Shown here: positions 54,000 to 63,584 of the stretch, in pieces
How the letters are laid out: every line of letters starts with the position of its first letter
How positions within the stretch are numbered: position 1 is the stretch's first letter
NCBI GenBank assembly: GCA_018821785.1
Contig: JAHJLI010000123.1
Location: forward strand, 1-64,000
Direction: 5' to 3'
DNA length: 64,000 bases
Source of the DNA: Pseudomonadota bacterium
Lineage (GTDB): Bacteria; Desulfobacterota; Desulfobulbia; Desulfobulbales; Desulfocapsaceae
Made by a program: the position numbers and the translations under genes
The notes under the pieces: generated by a model
What the model was told of the DNA's origin: nothing
Database searches by the model: none
Seen by the model: the letters and a program-made list of their open reading frames with translations, nothing else

Positions 54000-56900
54000 A
54001 TGGCTCGCATAACCCACGCTGAACGTGTTGAGTTGGCTGATAACGCCTACCTTAAAGGGCGAACTGAAATTGAAGCTCCTCTCGGTTGGGTGATCGCAGA
54101 ACAACAGGAATTTAAATCCGGCCTAGAAATCTATGCACTGAGAAAAGAAAACACCAATGAGGTGGTCTTTGCTGTCCGTGGCTCAGATGCTGATGGGAAG
54201 GACTGGGCAATAGGTGGGCCCAATCTTTCCCATATCGCAGGTAAGCTCCACGAACAGGACAAAGAGGCTCTGTCGTTTGTTGATAAATTCAAGGAAGATA
54301 ATAAACTCCCCGATGGGAGTGATAAATTTTATTATAGTGTCACAGGTGATTCCAAAGGTGGCGCAATTAGTCAGATAATTGCCCATACATTTGGCATGAG
54401 AGGCACCACTACCGATCCTGCGGCCGGTGGTGGTGTAGTAAAAGATCCCGCCTATCTTGAGTTTGTCAGAAACAACCTGAAAACTGTTTCTGAACCACTA
54501 GGGGTTCCAAAGGGACAATTTCTGAATATCAGAGAAGAAGGGAGCCCTGTTCCTATCGGCAGTGAAATCTTTCCCGGCACTGAACATCTTGGCGAAACTG
54601 TCACTTTTGATTATGTCTTAGCCAATAAATTCGATGCACTCTTTAACCCCTTTGACACCTTTGAAGGGCAGCACACTAACCGGACAGAGCGTATAACTGC
54701 TTTAAACAATACCCATCCTCCGGGGGAAGTAGATCCAATTTTTGTTCTTTTCAACGACAAAATTTCCAGTCTCACATCTGAAATCAATAAATTGGAGGAA
54801 AAGCTCGCCGTTTTAGCCAATTATCAGAATCTTGAACGGGAGGATATAAAAGAGATCGAAAACATTGAACGTAACCTTCGTTCATTGCAGGATAAAAAGA
54901 ATGAAGATCAGGTTACCAGAGGAAGCCTGATAACGGGTGAGTATGGCGATGCCAATGGATTTGTTGATCAGTGGGCCAAAAGCTATTTAGAAAATGTGAC
55001 ATCAACGAATAATCCGTGGGTGACAAATAACATAGTACTTCCCGCCGGTAAGGTCGTCACTCAAGAAGACGCAGACCCGCTAGCCGACAATTTCATTCCC
55101 CCTGAACTCCATTCCTCACAACTGTTTTTCCTCCCTAACGATCGGGATATTTATATTCTCACCAGTGTTGGAAAAATTATCAAAAGCTTGGCACTCTCGT
55201 CAAGTGATGGTGGAGGCGAAAGTGTGGTTGTTAACGGCGACAACCTTCCCACAACAAGAGAAGAACTTCTTGCTCAACTTGAGGAATTAGGGGTTCCCTC
55301 TGATGAAGCGAAGGCTATCGCCGACGGTAACAAGACATTTTCTGAAAGCAACAACCCGCCGGAACCCTCCACCACCTTCCTAGGCCTCGACGCCGACCTC
55401 TGGACAGCGATGTCGGCTGTTGCCGCAGCCGTGCAAACAATAGAACAAGTCGGCGACGACGTCACGGGCCTCATCCAGGCCTTCAAGTACGGCAGCGACT
55501 GGGAGGCCTTCGAAGCGACGGTAAATCTTCTCAAATCTCTGGATACGGTTGCCGGTCTCAGCGAAGGCTACAAGGTGCTGTCGGACGAGCAGTCTGCAGC
55601 CATCCAGGGAACCTCAAGCCTGGTGGGTGCCATCGGCGATATCATCCGCCTGCAGCAGGCCCTGGAGACAGGCGACGATTGGGCGATAGCCTCGTCTACT
55701 ACCTCGATGATCGACAACGGAATCAAGGCGTTTAACCATTTCAATGAAACACCTGGAACCCATCCAACAACAACGCCTGGAGCCATTGGCGCCGCATACT
55801 CTGGAGCAGCCGCTTCCATAGTCGGTCTGGGGCTCAGCGTGAGGCAGATGACCGATGCCTTCGACAGCGGCGACGCCATTGCCAAGATGCAGGCGACTTT
55901 GAGTGTTGTACAAAGCGGCCTCAGCACCTACGTGGCGGTGTCGCATGCGACTGCGGCCATGACGACCGGATCGACGGCCTTAACCGGTACGACCCAAGCG
56001 CTTGGCAATGCCATGCCGGCGATCGGCTGCGCTATCGGTGTCGTCCAGGGCCTGCTGTCCATTGCCGATGGCGATGTGCAGGGGGGAAGCGAACAGATTG
56101 CCTTGGCGATTGTTTCATATGCTCTATGCGCCATTCCTGTTTTCGGTGTGTTTATCGCCCTGGCGCTTCAACTCGCCAGTGCCACCCGTAACTGCGACGG
56201 CCAGATAATCGACACCGAAAACATCGAAGAATTCACCGACAACATCGCTCCGGCCGGAGCCGAGGCGGCCCATGCGGCCATAAATATCATTGAGGAACCC
56301 GCCGAAGTGGCAAACGATGTTTATGAGAAGAGCATCTATTATTCCGGTTACAACGTCGACATGCTGGCCAAGCAGGGGGTGGATATCCCGAATGATCTGC
56401 AGGGCTCATTCGGCTTTGCCCAGATGAATGCCGAATTTTTCAGCCCCTTACGCTATGCCCATTATTTTGAGGACCTCGACGAGATGAGCGTGGCGGATAT
56501 CTGGGACAGCCTCTATATCTCCCAGTCAATCGCCAAAACTATTGCCGTTTTCTATGTAAAAAAAGTACCGCCACAGGCCACCGTCGGTTTTACTCTGAAC
56601 GAAAATGGCCAGGTGGCGACCAGTCTCAGCGGCGATGCACGTATGCGGGAAACCGCAATCTCCTGCGCTGCATCTGCTGCCGGTGTGATGGGATACTACC
56701 AGGCAAACGGCGGGCGGCTGCTGATCGACGGCAAGCTGCCCAGCCTGACACTTGTTCGGGGCGAGGACTCAACCATCAGCTACCGCAGCGGAACTGGCGG
56801 TAAAGTAACCGTGATTGTGGGCGATATGGCCAATATCCAGGAACAGATGCTGGGCGTTCTCTACGCCAGGGATCGCGGCGAACGCATCGACTCGGCAATC

Positions 56901-59900
56901 AAGACAGCAAGCGATGTCGATGGTTATATAGATGTCAACAAGGTAGATGCAATCCTCGCCAGGTACGGCTTTGGCAAAACCGGCATAACCTACACCTACG
57001 GCGAGACCGGCTCGCGCACCGCCAAATCCTGGGGCAGCGGCATCTTCCACGGCGGCGGCAATGTCGGCCTGGAGGGGCAGCTGTTTACCGCCAAGGCCAG
57101 CGATTTCACCTCCCTGCCGCTTCGCCCGGAGCAAATGCCGAAGCAGCAGCTGGGCGAGATTCTCCGAATTGTCAGCTTAAACAACCTCTTCTCCGGGCCG
57201 GGCGCAGAACTCATGGCCATGGCCCTCGGGCTCTCCGGCGGTTTGCTCGGTCTTGCCAGAGTTGCCGGGGCAGAGAACAATACGCTTTTCGCCAACAGCG
57301 ACTATGCAAAACCATTGGCCGGGGCTGCAAAGGACAAGTATGTGCAAACGCCGAACGAATCCGCCCAACCGGAAAAAGCAGTAACTGCTCTTTCCTCCCG
57401 GCTGCCAATTCCGGATTTTTCAGACCCCGAAGCAATGCAGCAGTTTTTGTCGCAACACTGGCCGGAACTCCTGGCCGACGCCTGGCCCCCACCGGAGACG
57501 GCCGCATCCGGGGCCTATTACTACCGCGATACCATCGGCTACGACGGCCTGCTCGCCGACGGCAGCCGCGCCCCGTGGTGGAAACATGAACAGACCCAGG
57601 ACTTTTACCAACAACAGGTGCAAAAAGGGGTGATCGACAGCGGCTTTATGGAGGAAGCTGACACCAGTTTTTCCGGGCATCTCATTGCCCCGGAAGATGC
57701 CGTCTTACCCCAGCCTCTGCCGGGAATAGAACAGGGAGCCATCTTCACCATGGCCGAAGATTCGATCCTGCGCTTTCTACCCTCGCAACTGGCGGAAAAC
57801 ACCCTGTCCGGCGGCTATGGCAAGACGGCCGAGACCTTTACCTTTGTCTCCTTTGGTGCCGTGCAAAACGGTCGGGTGTGGCTTGATACTAACGGCGATA
57901 TCCGTTTTGCCCCGACTCCGGGCTTTGTCGGCACCGGTTCCTTTATTTATACGGTGATCAGTCCGACAGGTGAGCTTGTCGAGCGGATTGCCACGGTGCT
58001 GGTGCAAAACGTCAACGACCTGCCGCAGTTGCAGGACGACACCTTTTCCCTGGCCGAGGGGGAGATCTTCTATCTCGACCGCCTCCTGGCAAATGACTCC
58101 GATCCCGAGGGCGATTCGCTCCTGCTCGATCATTTCCGGGGTGTCGAACACGGTAAGGTGGCGATGGTAGGCGGCCGCCTGGCCTTTATCCCCGATGAGG
58201 GCTACCATGGCGATATAGAATTTACCTACTGGGTCCGTGACCACGCCGATGCCTATCCGGTCATGGCGAGGGTGACCCTTGCCTATAACGATGTCAATAC
58301 CGGCGCAACACCTGCCGACGACCGGTTCATCATAATGGAGGATACGCCTCTTATCGTCAGCACGAGTAAACTCCTGGCCAATGATGTCGAGCATGACGGC
58401 GAGGCTATCACCTTCGCAGGGCTCGGTGCGGCCACACACGGCACGGTAGAGATGCAGCCGGACGGTTCGATCCTCTTTACACCGGAGCAGGATTATGCCG
58501 GTACCGGAGCCGGCTTTTTATACCGCGTCCAGGATGCCTCGGGCAATATCTCAACAGGCTGGGTAGCGGTCGAAGTGCTTGATAAACGCGAAGCGCCGAT
58601 TGTGCTGAGCAATACCCGCGAGCCGCTACTGGAAGATCATGTCCTCACCTTCTCCCCGGATGAGGTCGCTAAATTTATCCACGACGCCGATGGCGACGCC
58701 GTGCACCTTGAACGTATCACCAATGTGATCGGCGGCAGCATTGCCGTCCGCAACGGCTATTATGCCTTTATCCCGAATGCCGATTACTTCGGACCTGCCT
58801 CATTCGATTACCTGGCCAACGACAATCATCGCGGTACGGTGGAGGGCCATCTGCAGTTTGAGATCGCACCGGTAAACGATGCCATCAATACCGGGACGGA
58901 TATTCTGACGACCAAGGAAGAACAGCCGGTAAGCACCACCGTCGCGGCACTGCTTGCCGGTGACAGCGATGTCGATGGAACCGTCTTCACCTTTGCAGGG
59001 CTTGGCGCATCTTTGCACGGCACGGTAACTGTCGACGGCGGCACCATTACCTTTACACCGGATGCCGATTATTTCGGCAGTGCCGCAGGCTTTGAGTATC
59101 TGGTCGAAGATAGTGAAGGCCTTGCCTCGGTCGGCTGGGTCCAGGTCCTGGTGGCCGGGGTAAACGATGCGCCGCAAAGCACCGGCAGCACCCTGACCCT
59201 CCTGGAAGACCAGCCGCTCATCTTTGATACGGCGACCATCGCCGGGTTTATAAATGATGCCGACGGCGACGTCATAACCATTACCGACATTGGTTCTGCG
59301 GTAGGCGGGGTAGTGAGCGAAAGCGGCGGCATCTTCACCTTTACCCCGGATGCCGACTATCACGGGCCGGGCTCGGTTCTGGTGACAGCCATCGATGGCA
59401 AGGGTGCGACGCTGACCACAACCCTGACCTTGGATATTCTTCCCGCCGACGATCCGACCCTGTTTACTGCAAACCTTTTTACCACCGGCGAAGAACAACC
59501 GCTGACGGTCACCGCTGCGGCCCTCTTGGCCGGTGCCACCGATGTCGATGGGGCGCTTACCTTTGTCGGTCTGGGAAGTGCCTCGCACGGCACTGTCGCC
59601 ATGAGCGGCGGCACCATCACCTTTACGCCGGATATCGATTATTTTGGCAGTGGAGCCGGATTTGAGTATCTGGTCCGCGACCCGGAGGGCAATGCAGCAA
59701 CCGGCTGGGCGGCTGTCCAGGTGGAAAATGTCAACGATCCCCCGACAATCATCGCCACTACCCTGCAAAGTCCGGAAGACCAGCAAATAGTCTTTGATGC
59801 GGCGACCATCTCCCGGTTCATCAGTGACCTCGACGGCGACACCATTACCCTTACCGAAATTACCGCGGCATCCGGCGGGACGATTTCCGAAGATGCCGGG

Positions 59901-62900
59901 GTTTATACCTTTACCCCGGGTGCCAACTTCCACGGCCCGGCCTCTGTCGCCTACAGCGCCACCGATGGCCATGGTACAGGCCTTTCCGGGGTGCTGAATC
60001 TTGACATTCTCTCGCAAAACGATCCGACCGACTTTGGCGTCGACAGCTTTGTCATAGAGGAGGAACAGCCCCTTGTTACAAGCGTTGCCGAACTCATGGC
60101 AAACGACAGCGATGCGGACGGCCTGCTTGAATTTGTCGGGCTCGGCGCCGCAAGCCATGGACAGGTGCGGATGACCGCTGCCGGCATTATCGAGTTTATG
60201 CCGGAGAACAACTATTTCGGTGAGGAGGCGGGCTTTGCCTACATCGTCCGCGATGGTGAGGCCAGAGATGCCACCGGCTGGGTCACGATCAAGGTTGAAA
60301 ATGTCAACGATGTGCCGCAGATCATCGGCAACCGTGTGCATATACTTGAAGACCAGGCACTCAGTTTTACCTTAGAGGAAGTGGCAAAGTTTATCACTGA
60401 CGCCGATGGCGACCTCCTTCATCTGGATATGGTTAAAGAGGTAACAGGCGGCAGGATGGAACTGAACGGCGGTATCTATACCTTCATCCCCGATGCGGAT
60501 TTTTACGGCGAGGCATCCTTTGCCTATCTGGCTAAAAACAGCCAGGGTGAAGAGGTGAGCGGAAACCTGTCTCTTGGCATTGCACCGGTAAACGATCTGC
60601 CGAAAACCACCTTTTTTGCAACCACCGGCATTGAGGACCATGAAATAAGCCTGAGTGTGGCAACGCTCATGGCCGGTGCCACCGACATCGAAGATGGCGG
60701 GGACCTGCGCTTTGGCGGCATAGACAGCTCCCTGCACGGCGATGTCTATGTTGACCCGCAGGGGATGATTCATTTCCTGCCGGACAAAGATTTTTCCGGC
60801 AGCGCCTTTTTCCGTTACTATGTGTTGGACAGCGAGGGCGGCGTCGGCATCGGCTATGTGGGTGCCGAGATCGAAGGCGAAAATGATCCGCCCGTTGCCA
60901 TGAATGACGAGAAGATCCTCGCCTGGTCAAATAACTCCTATGAAAACATCTATATGGCGGCCACCTTTTTGGCCAACGATTACGATGTCGACTTTGATCC
61001 TCTGCGGATTGTCTCGGTAGGTGCCGCCGAGTTCGGAACTGTTTCTGTGGATGGGGCCGGCAATATTCACTACCTTGCCGCGGCAGATGAATGGGTTGGC
61101 ATCGACACCTTCACCTATAAGATTTCCGACGACAGCGGCAGTTTTTCCGAGGCCACGGCGACAATCGATGTGAAGATCAATACCTCGCCGGATGTCTATT
61201 CGGAACTCCTTTATACCCGAGAGGATATCATCTCCATTCTCGCTCAGCAGGATCTGCTGGCCAACGATTCGGATATTGATGGCGACATTATGCGGATTGT
61301 CGCTGTTGATCAGGCCGAACATTGCCAGGTCGATATTCTGGCTGATGGCGCGATACGCTTTATTCCGGAATTGAATTACAACAACCTCTATCCGGGCCAG
61401 GCGAGTTTCCGCTACACCGTCTCTGACGGCATCAGTGATCCGGTAACTGCGGTAGCCTTTTTTGACATTGAGCCGGTGAACGACGCACCGATCCTGCAGG
61501 GCGAACGTATTGTCGGTGCGGTGGAAGATAACAGTTTCGCCTTCGCTATGGTTAATCTGCTGGCCAATGACAGCGATGTTGAGATGGCCTCGCCGTATGA
61601 GGAAGACAGCATTGCCTTTGCCGGGGTATGGGGTGCAGGGCACGGCAGTATCGCCTACGATCCGGGCTCCGGAACCATCTACTATGTTCCCGATGCCAAT
61701 TTCTGTGGAGTCGAGACCTTCAGCTATAGCGTGGTCGACTCGCATGGCGCGGAGTCGGTTGTCCAGTCGGAGATCTATGTCGAGCCGGTCAATGATTATC
61801 CGGTGGTGCAGTATGATTACGGTGAAGCTGAGGACAGTGTCTGGAATTACTACAGCATCGGTAATCTGGTCGGTAATGACGTTGATGTTGACGGTGACAG
61901 CTTGACTATACTCAACCCGAGAATCCTTGAAGGCGGGGCCGATGTGCAGATCTCGGGTGGCGATTTGATGGTCAAACCGGTATTCCGCGAAGACCGGGTA
62001 GTGGTTGGCTATACAGTTTCCGACGGTCATGGCGGAGAGGTGGACAGCGAGTTGCACATTGAAAGTATTCGGGAGCATAATTTTGCCCCGGAATTTTCCG
62101 GTATTTATCAGATTGCCTGGAAAAACGCTTATACCGTCTGGTTCAATTTCCACGCGGAGGATCGCAACGGCGGCAACACCTGGGGCGATTCAGGCGATAT
62201 CGTGTCTATTTCCGCCTCGGCCCCTACTGTCGGTACGATCACGGACGAGGGCTATACCTTTAAATTCAAGGGCGATGTGGAGAAGGCCTCCGTGGTCCTG
62301 ACCGCTGTCGATCAAGCGGGAGCAACCGGTTCCATATATATAAATCTTGCCAATTTGGCCGAAGGTGACGGCGATTATATCTATTCACCGGTGGTCCTCG
62401 ATCTTGACGGAGACGGCGTGGAGTTGCTGGATCTTTCTGCCGGTGTGGGCTTTGACTGGAACCTCGACGGTAACACCGAAGGTACCGGCTGGGCGGGGAA
62501 GGATGACGGGTTTCTGGTCTACGATTACGACCATGACCGGGTTGTCCGCTATGCCAATGAACTTGCCTTGAAAGAGTACGAACCACAGGCCAATACCGAT
62601 CTTGAAGGGTTACTGGCCTTTGATACAAACAAAAACGGCATTTTTGACGCAGCTGATGATGAGTGGCAGGCGTTTGGGGTTTGGCAGGATAAAAACAGCA
62701 ATGGCAAGACCGATGACCAGGAATTTGCGACTCTGGGCGAGCGGGGAATCACTGCCATTACTCTTGCGAGCGACAAGAACTTTCAGGAAGTCGAAGGCAA
62801 TATTGTTTTTGGGCAGACCACCTTTCAGTGGGCAAATGGCACAACCGGCGTGGCGGCTGACGTTGGGATTATCGGGGGACCTGTGGTGATGGTTGAGATG

Positions 62901-63311
62901 TCAGGGGCCATGCCGGTTGGTTTTGCCGGAGATAAAGAGGTTGCCGGCGTTTCATCCGAAAATATCACGGATGACGTGGCAGGGGTATCTGAGGCTGCAG
63001 TAACGCCTGCTCAGGCTGGTGCTGTCGAGCTAAGTGACAAGACGAACGGCGCTCCGGATACTATCAATGGCGTGGATGTGCCGGGGGCTCCAGTCGAACC
63101 AGCGGGAGGTCAAGCAACCGCAGCAGATGTGGAAATCCAGTTTGATGATGCTGAAATCAACCGCCTCTCAAATCAACTCCATTCGGATATTGCAGCCTAT
63201 TCCGCAGATGATATCGTGATATCGATTCCTCCGGTTGTTGAACCGATTTGTGGCATGGATCTTCTAGATCCCATGATCGTAGTGGGGCAGGAAGTTCAGG
63301 CGATAAGCTGA
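54000..63311 (+). CDS. giant type I-secreted protein: lipase-like head, hydrophobic segment, cadherin-like repeats, FrpC-like calcium module
   Basis: This 3103-residue protein is probably the secretion substrate. Residues 1-250 resemble a class 3 lipase fold: VVFAVRGSDADG, TGDSKGGAIS with candidate Ser118, then SPVPIGS and H-T-N-R-T. A coiled coil lies at about 258-300. Residues 459-732 are strongly hydrophobic and helical, like the membrane-active region of RTX toxins. About 15 cadherin-like domains fill 1242-2699. Residues 2795-2920 form a FrpC-type calcium module (LDLDGDGVE, DTNKNG, DKNSNG). No signal peptide and no RTX nonapeptides were seen. The roles could be adhesion, membrane damage or both; HlyC-type acylation is inferred. 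Confidence 0.85.
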   Translation: MARITHAERVELADNAYLKGRTEIEAPLGWVIAEQQEFKSGLEIYALRKENTNEVVFAVRGSDADGKDWAIGGPNLSHIAGKLHEQDKEALSFVDKFKEDNKLPDGSDKFYYSVTGDSKGGAISQIIAHTFGMRGTTTDPAAGGGVVKDPAYLEFVRNNLKTVSEPLGVPKGQFLNIREEGSPVPIGSEIFPGTEHLGETVTFDYVLANKFDALFNPFDTFEGQHTNRTERITALNNTHPPGEVDPIFVLFNDKISSLTSEINKLEEKLAVLANYQNLEREDIKEIENIERNLRSLQDKKNEDQVTRGSLITGEYGDANGFVDQWAKSYLENVTSTNNPWVTNNIVLPAGKVVTQEDADPLADNFIPPELHSSQLFFLPNDRDIYILTSVGKIIKSLALSSSDGGGESVVVNGDNLPTTREELLAQLEELGVPSDEAKAIADGNKTFSESNNPPEPSTTFLGLDADLWTAMSAVAAAVQTIEQVGDDVTGLIQAFKYGSDWEAFEATVNLLKSLDTVAGLSEGYKVLSDEQSAAIQGTSSLVGAIGDIIRLQQALETGDDWAIASSTTSMIDNGIKAFNHFNETPGTHPTTTPGAIGAAYSGAAASIVGLGLSVRQMTDAFDSGDAIAKMQATLSVVQSGLSTYVAVSHATAAMTTGSTALTGTTQALGNAMPAIGCAIGVVQGLLSIADGDVQGGSEQIALAIVSYALCAIPVFGVFIALALQLASATRNCDGQIIDTENIEEFTDNIAPAGAEAAHAAINIIEEPAEVANDVYEKSIYYSGYNVDMLAKQGVDIPNDLQGSFGFAQMNAEFFSPLRYAHYFEDLDEMSVADIWDSLYISQSIAKTIAVFYVKKVPPQATVGFTLNENGQVATSLSGDARMRETAISCAASAAGVMGYYQANGGRLLIDGKLPSLTLVRGEDSTISYRSGTGGKVTVIVGDMANIQEQMLGVLYARDRGERIDSAIKTASDVDGYIDVNKVDAILARYGFGKTGITYTYGETGSRTAKSWGSGIFHGGGNVGLEGQLFTAKASDFTSLPLRPEQMPKQQLGEILRIVSLNNLFSGPGAELMAMALGLSGGLLGLARVAGAENNTLFANSDYAKPLAGAAKDKYVQTPNESAQPEKAVTALSSRLPIPDFSDPEAMQQFLSQHWPELLADAWPPPETAASGAYYYRDTIGYDGLLADGSRAPWWKHEQTQDFYQQQVQKGVIDSGFMEEADTSFSGHLIAPEDAVLPQPLPGIEQGAIFTMAEDSILRFLPSQLAENTLSGGYGKTAETFTFVSFGAVQNGRVWLDTNGDIRFAPTPGFVGTGSFIYTVISPTGELVERIATVLVQNVNDLPQLQDDTFSLAEGEIFYLDRLLANDSDPEGDSLLLDHFRGVEHGKVAMVGGRLAFIPDEGYHGDIEFTYWVRDHADAYPVMARVTLAYNDVNTGATPADDRFIIMEDTPLIVSTSKLLANDVEHDGEAITFAGLGAATHGTVEMQPDGSILFTPEQDYAGTGAGFLYRVQDASGNISTGWVAVEVLDKREAPIVLSNTREPLLEDHVLTFSPDEVAKFIHDADGDAVHLERITNVIGGSIAVRNGYYAFIPNADYFGPASFDYLANDNHRGTVEGHLQFEIAPVNDAINTGTDILTTKEEQPVSTTVAALLAGDSDVDGTVFTFAGLGASLHGTVTVDGGTITFTPDADYFGSAAGFEYLVEDSEGLASVGWVQVLVAGVNDAPQSTGSTLTLLEDQPLIFDTATIAGFINDADGDVITITDIGSAVGGVVSESGGIFTFTPDADYHGPGSVLVTAIDGKGATLTTTLTLDILPADDPTLFTANLFTTGEEQPLTVTAAALLAGATDVDGALTFVGLGSASHGTVAMSGGTITFTPDIDYFGSGAGFEYLVRDPEGNAATGWAAVQVENVNDPPTIIATTLQSPEDQQIVFDAATISRFISDLDGDTITLTEITAASGGTISEDAGVYTFTPGANFHGPASVAYSATDGHGTGLSGVLNLDILSQNDPTDFGVDSFVIEEEQPLVTSVAELMANDSDADGLLEFVGLGAASHGQVRMTAAGIIEFMPENNYFGEEAGFAYIVRDGEARDATGWVTIKVENVNDVPQIIGNRVHILEDQALSFTLEEVAKFITDADGDLLHLDMVKEVTGGRMELNGGIYTFIPDADFYGEASFAYLAKNSQGEEVSGNLSLGIAPVNDLPKTTFFATTGIEDHEISLSVATLMAGATDIEDGGDLRFGGIDSSLHGDVYVDPQGMIHFLPDKDFSGSAFFRYYVLDSEGGVGIGYVGAEIEGENDPPVAMNDEKILAWSNNSYENIYMAATFLANDYDVDFDPLRIVSVGAAEFGTVSVDGAGNIHYLAAADEWVGIDTFTYKISDDSGSFSEATATIDVKINTSPDVYSELLYTREDIISILAQQDLLANDSDIDGDIMRIVAVDQAEHCQVDILADGAIRFIPELNYNNLYPGQASFRYTVSDGISDPVTAVAFFDIEPVNDAPILQGERIVGAVEDNSFAFAMVNLLANDSDVEMASPYEEDSIAFAGVWGAGHGSIAYDPGSGTIYYVPDANFCGVETFSYSVVDSHGAESVVQSEIYVEPVNDYPVVQYDYGEAEDSVWNYYSIGNLVGNDVDVDGDSLTILNPRILEGGADVQISGGDLMVKPVFREDRVVVGYTVSDGHGGEVDSELHIESIREHNFAPEFSGIYQIAWKNAYTVWFNFHAEDRNGGNTWGDSGDIVSISASAPTVGTITDEGYTFKFKGDVEKASVVLTAVDQAGATGSIYINLANLAEGDGDYIYSPVVLDLDGDGVELLDLSAGVGFDWNLDGNTEGTGWAGKDDGFLVYDYDHDRVVRYANELALKEYEPQANTDLEGLLAFDTNKNGIFDAADDEWQAFGVWQDKNSNGKTDDQEFATLGERGITAITLASDKNFQEVEGNIVFGQTTFQWANGTTGVAADVGIIGGPVVMVEMSGAMPVGFAGDKEVAGVSSENITDDVAGVSEAAVTPAQAGAVELSDKTNGAPDTINGVDVPGAPVEPAGGQATAADVEIQFDDAEINRLSNQLHSDIAAYSADDIVISIPPVVEPICGMDLLDPMIVVGQEVQAIS
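57723..62098 (+). repeat. tandem cadherin-like domain array of the giant protein
   Basis: About 15 domains of 93-102 residues start near residues 1242, 1340, 1440, 1537, 1634, 1729, 1824, 1920, 2014, 2110, 2203, 2303, 2400, 2501 and 2605. From the third to the eleventh they alternate between two types: LEDQ-FI-DADGD and EEQP-GLGAASHG-AGFEY-GW. Most end in VNDxP. Confidence 0.8.
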
Positions 63312-63357
63312 TTTCAGTGAGTTTTCAGCAAAAATGATATGAAAAAATCTGAGCACA

Positions 63358-63388
63358 AAGGGGAGATACAGTTTCTGCATCTCCCCTT
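63358..63388 (+). terminator. hairpin after the giant protein gene
   Basis: Perfect 10-base arms AAGGGGAGAT and ATCTCCCCTT enclose 11 bases, themselves pairable as CAG/CTG. An A-run, not a T-run, follows on the plus strand, so it may end transcription only inefficiently or protect the messenger's 3' end. Confidence 0.5.
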
Positions 63389-63584
63389 AAAAAAAGATAA
63401 CACACCTCTCGAAAAGCCAGCGGCATTTTGAAGGCTGGATAATACAGGAATAATTCTTATCTTGTTCCTGGAACACAATGGCCAATCGACAACATGCAGG
63501 GAGTGCACGTTGGACTTGTCCGGCGACAAATGAGGATGATCAATCAGGCCTTGGTGTCACCCGCGCCAAATTTCGGAGGTGACT

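Noticed and set aside
58800-60341. Antisense frame of 513 codons inside the repeat array
   Set aside because: Arises from codon bias of the tandem repeats; its own sequence is repetitive in step with the sense repeats.
60927-62153. Antisense frame of 408 codons at the end of the repeat array
   Set aside because: Same repeat shadow; no independent start or motif.
54000-63311. RTX nonapeptide (GGxGxDxUx) repeats
   Set aside because: Scanning the protein found none; calcium-type motifs are of the EF-hand/FrpC type and cadherin-like repeats instead.
43942-63311. LapA/LapD/LapG-style retained adhesin system
   Set aside because: No LapG protease or LapD receptor gene is present, and the N-terminus looks lipase-like rather than like a retention module.
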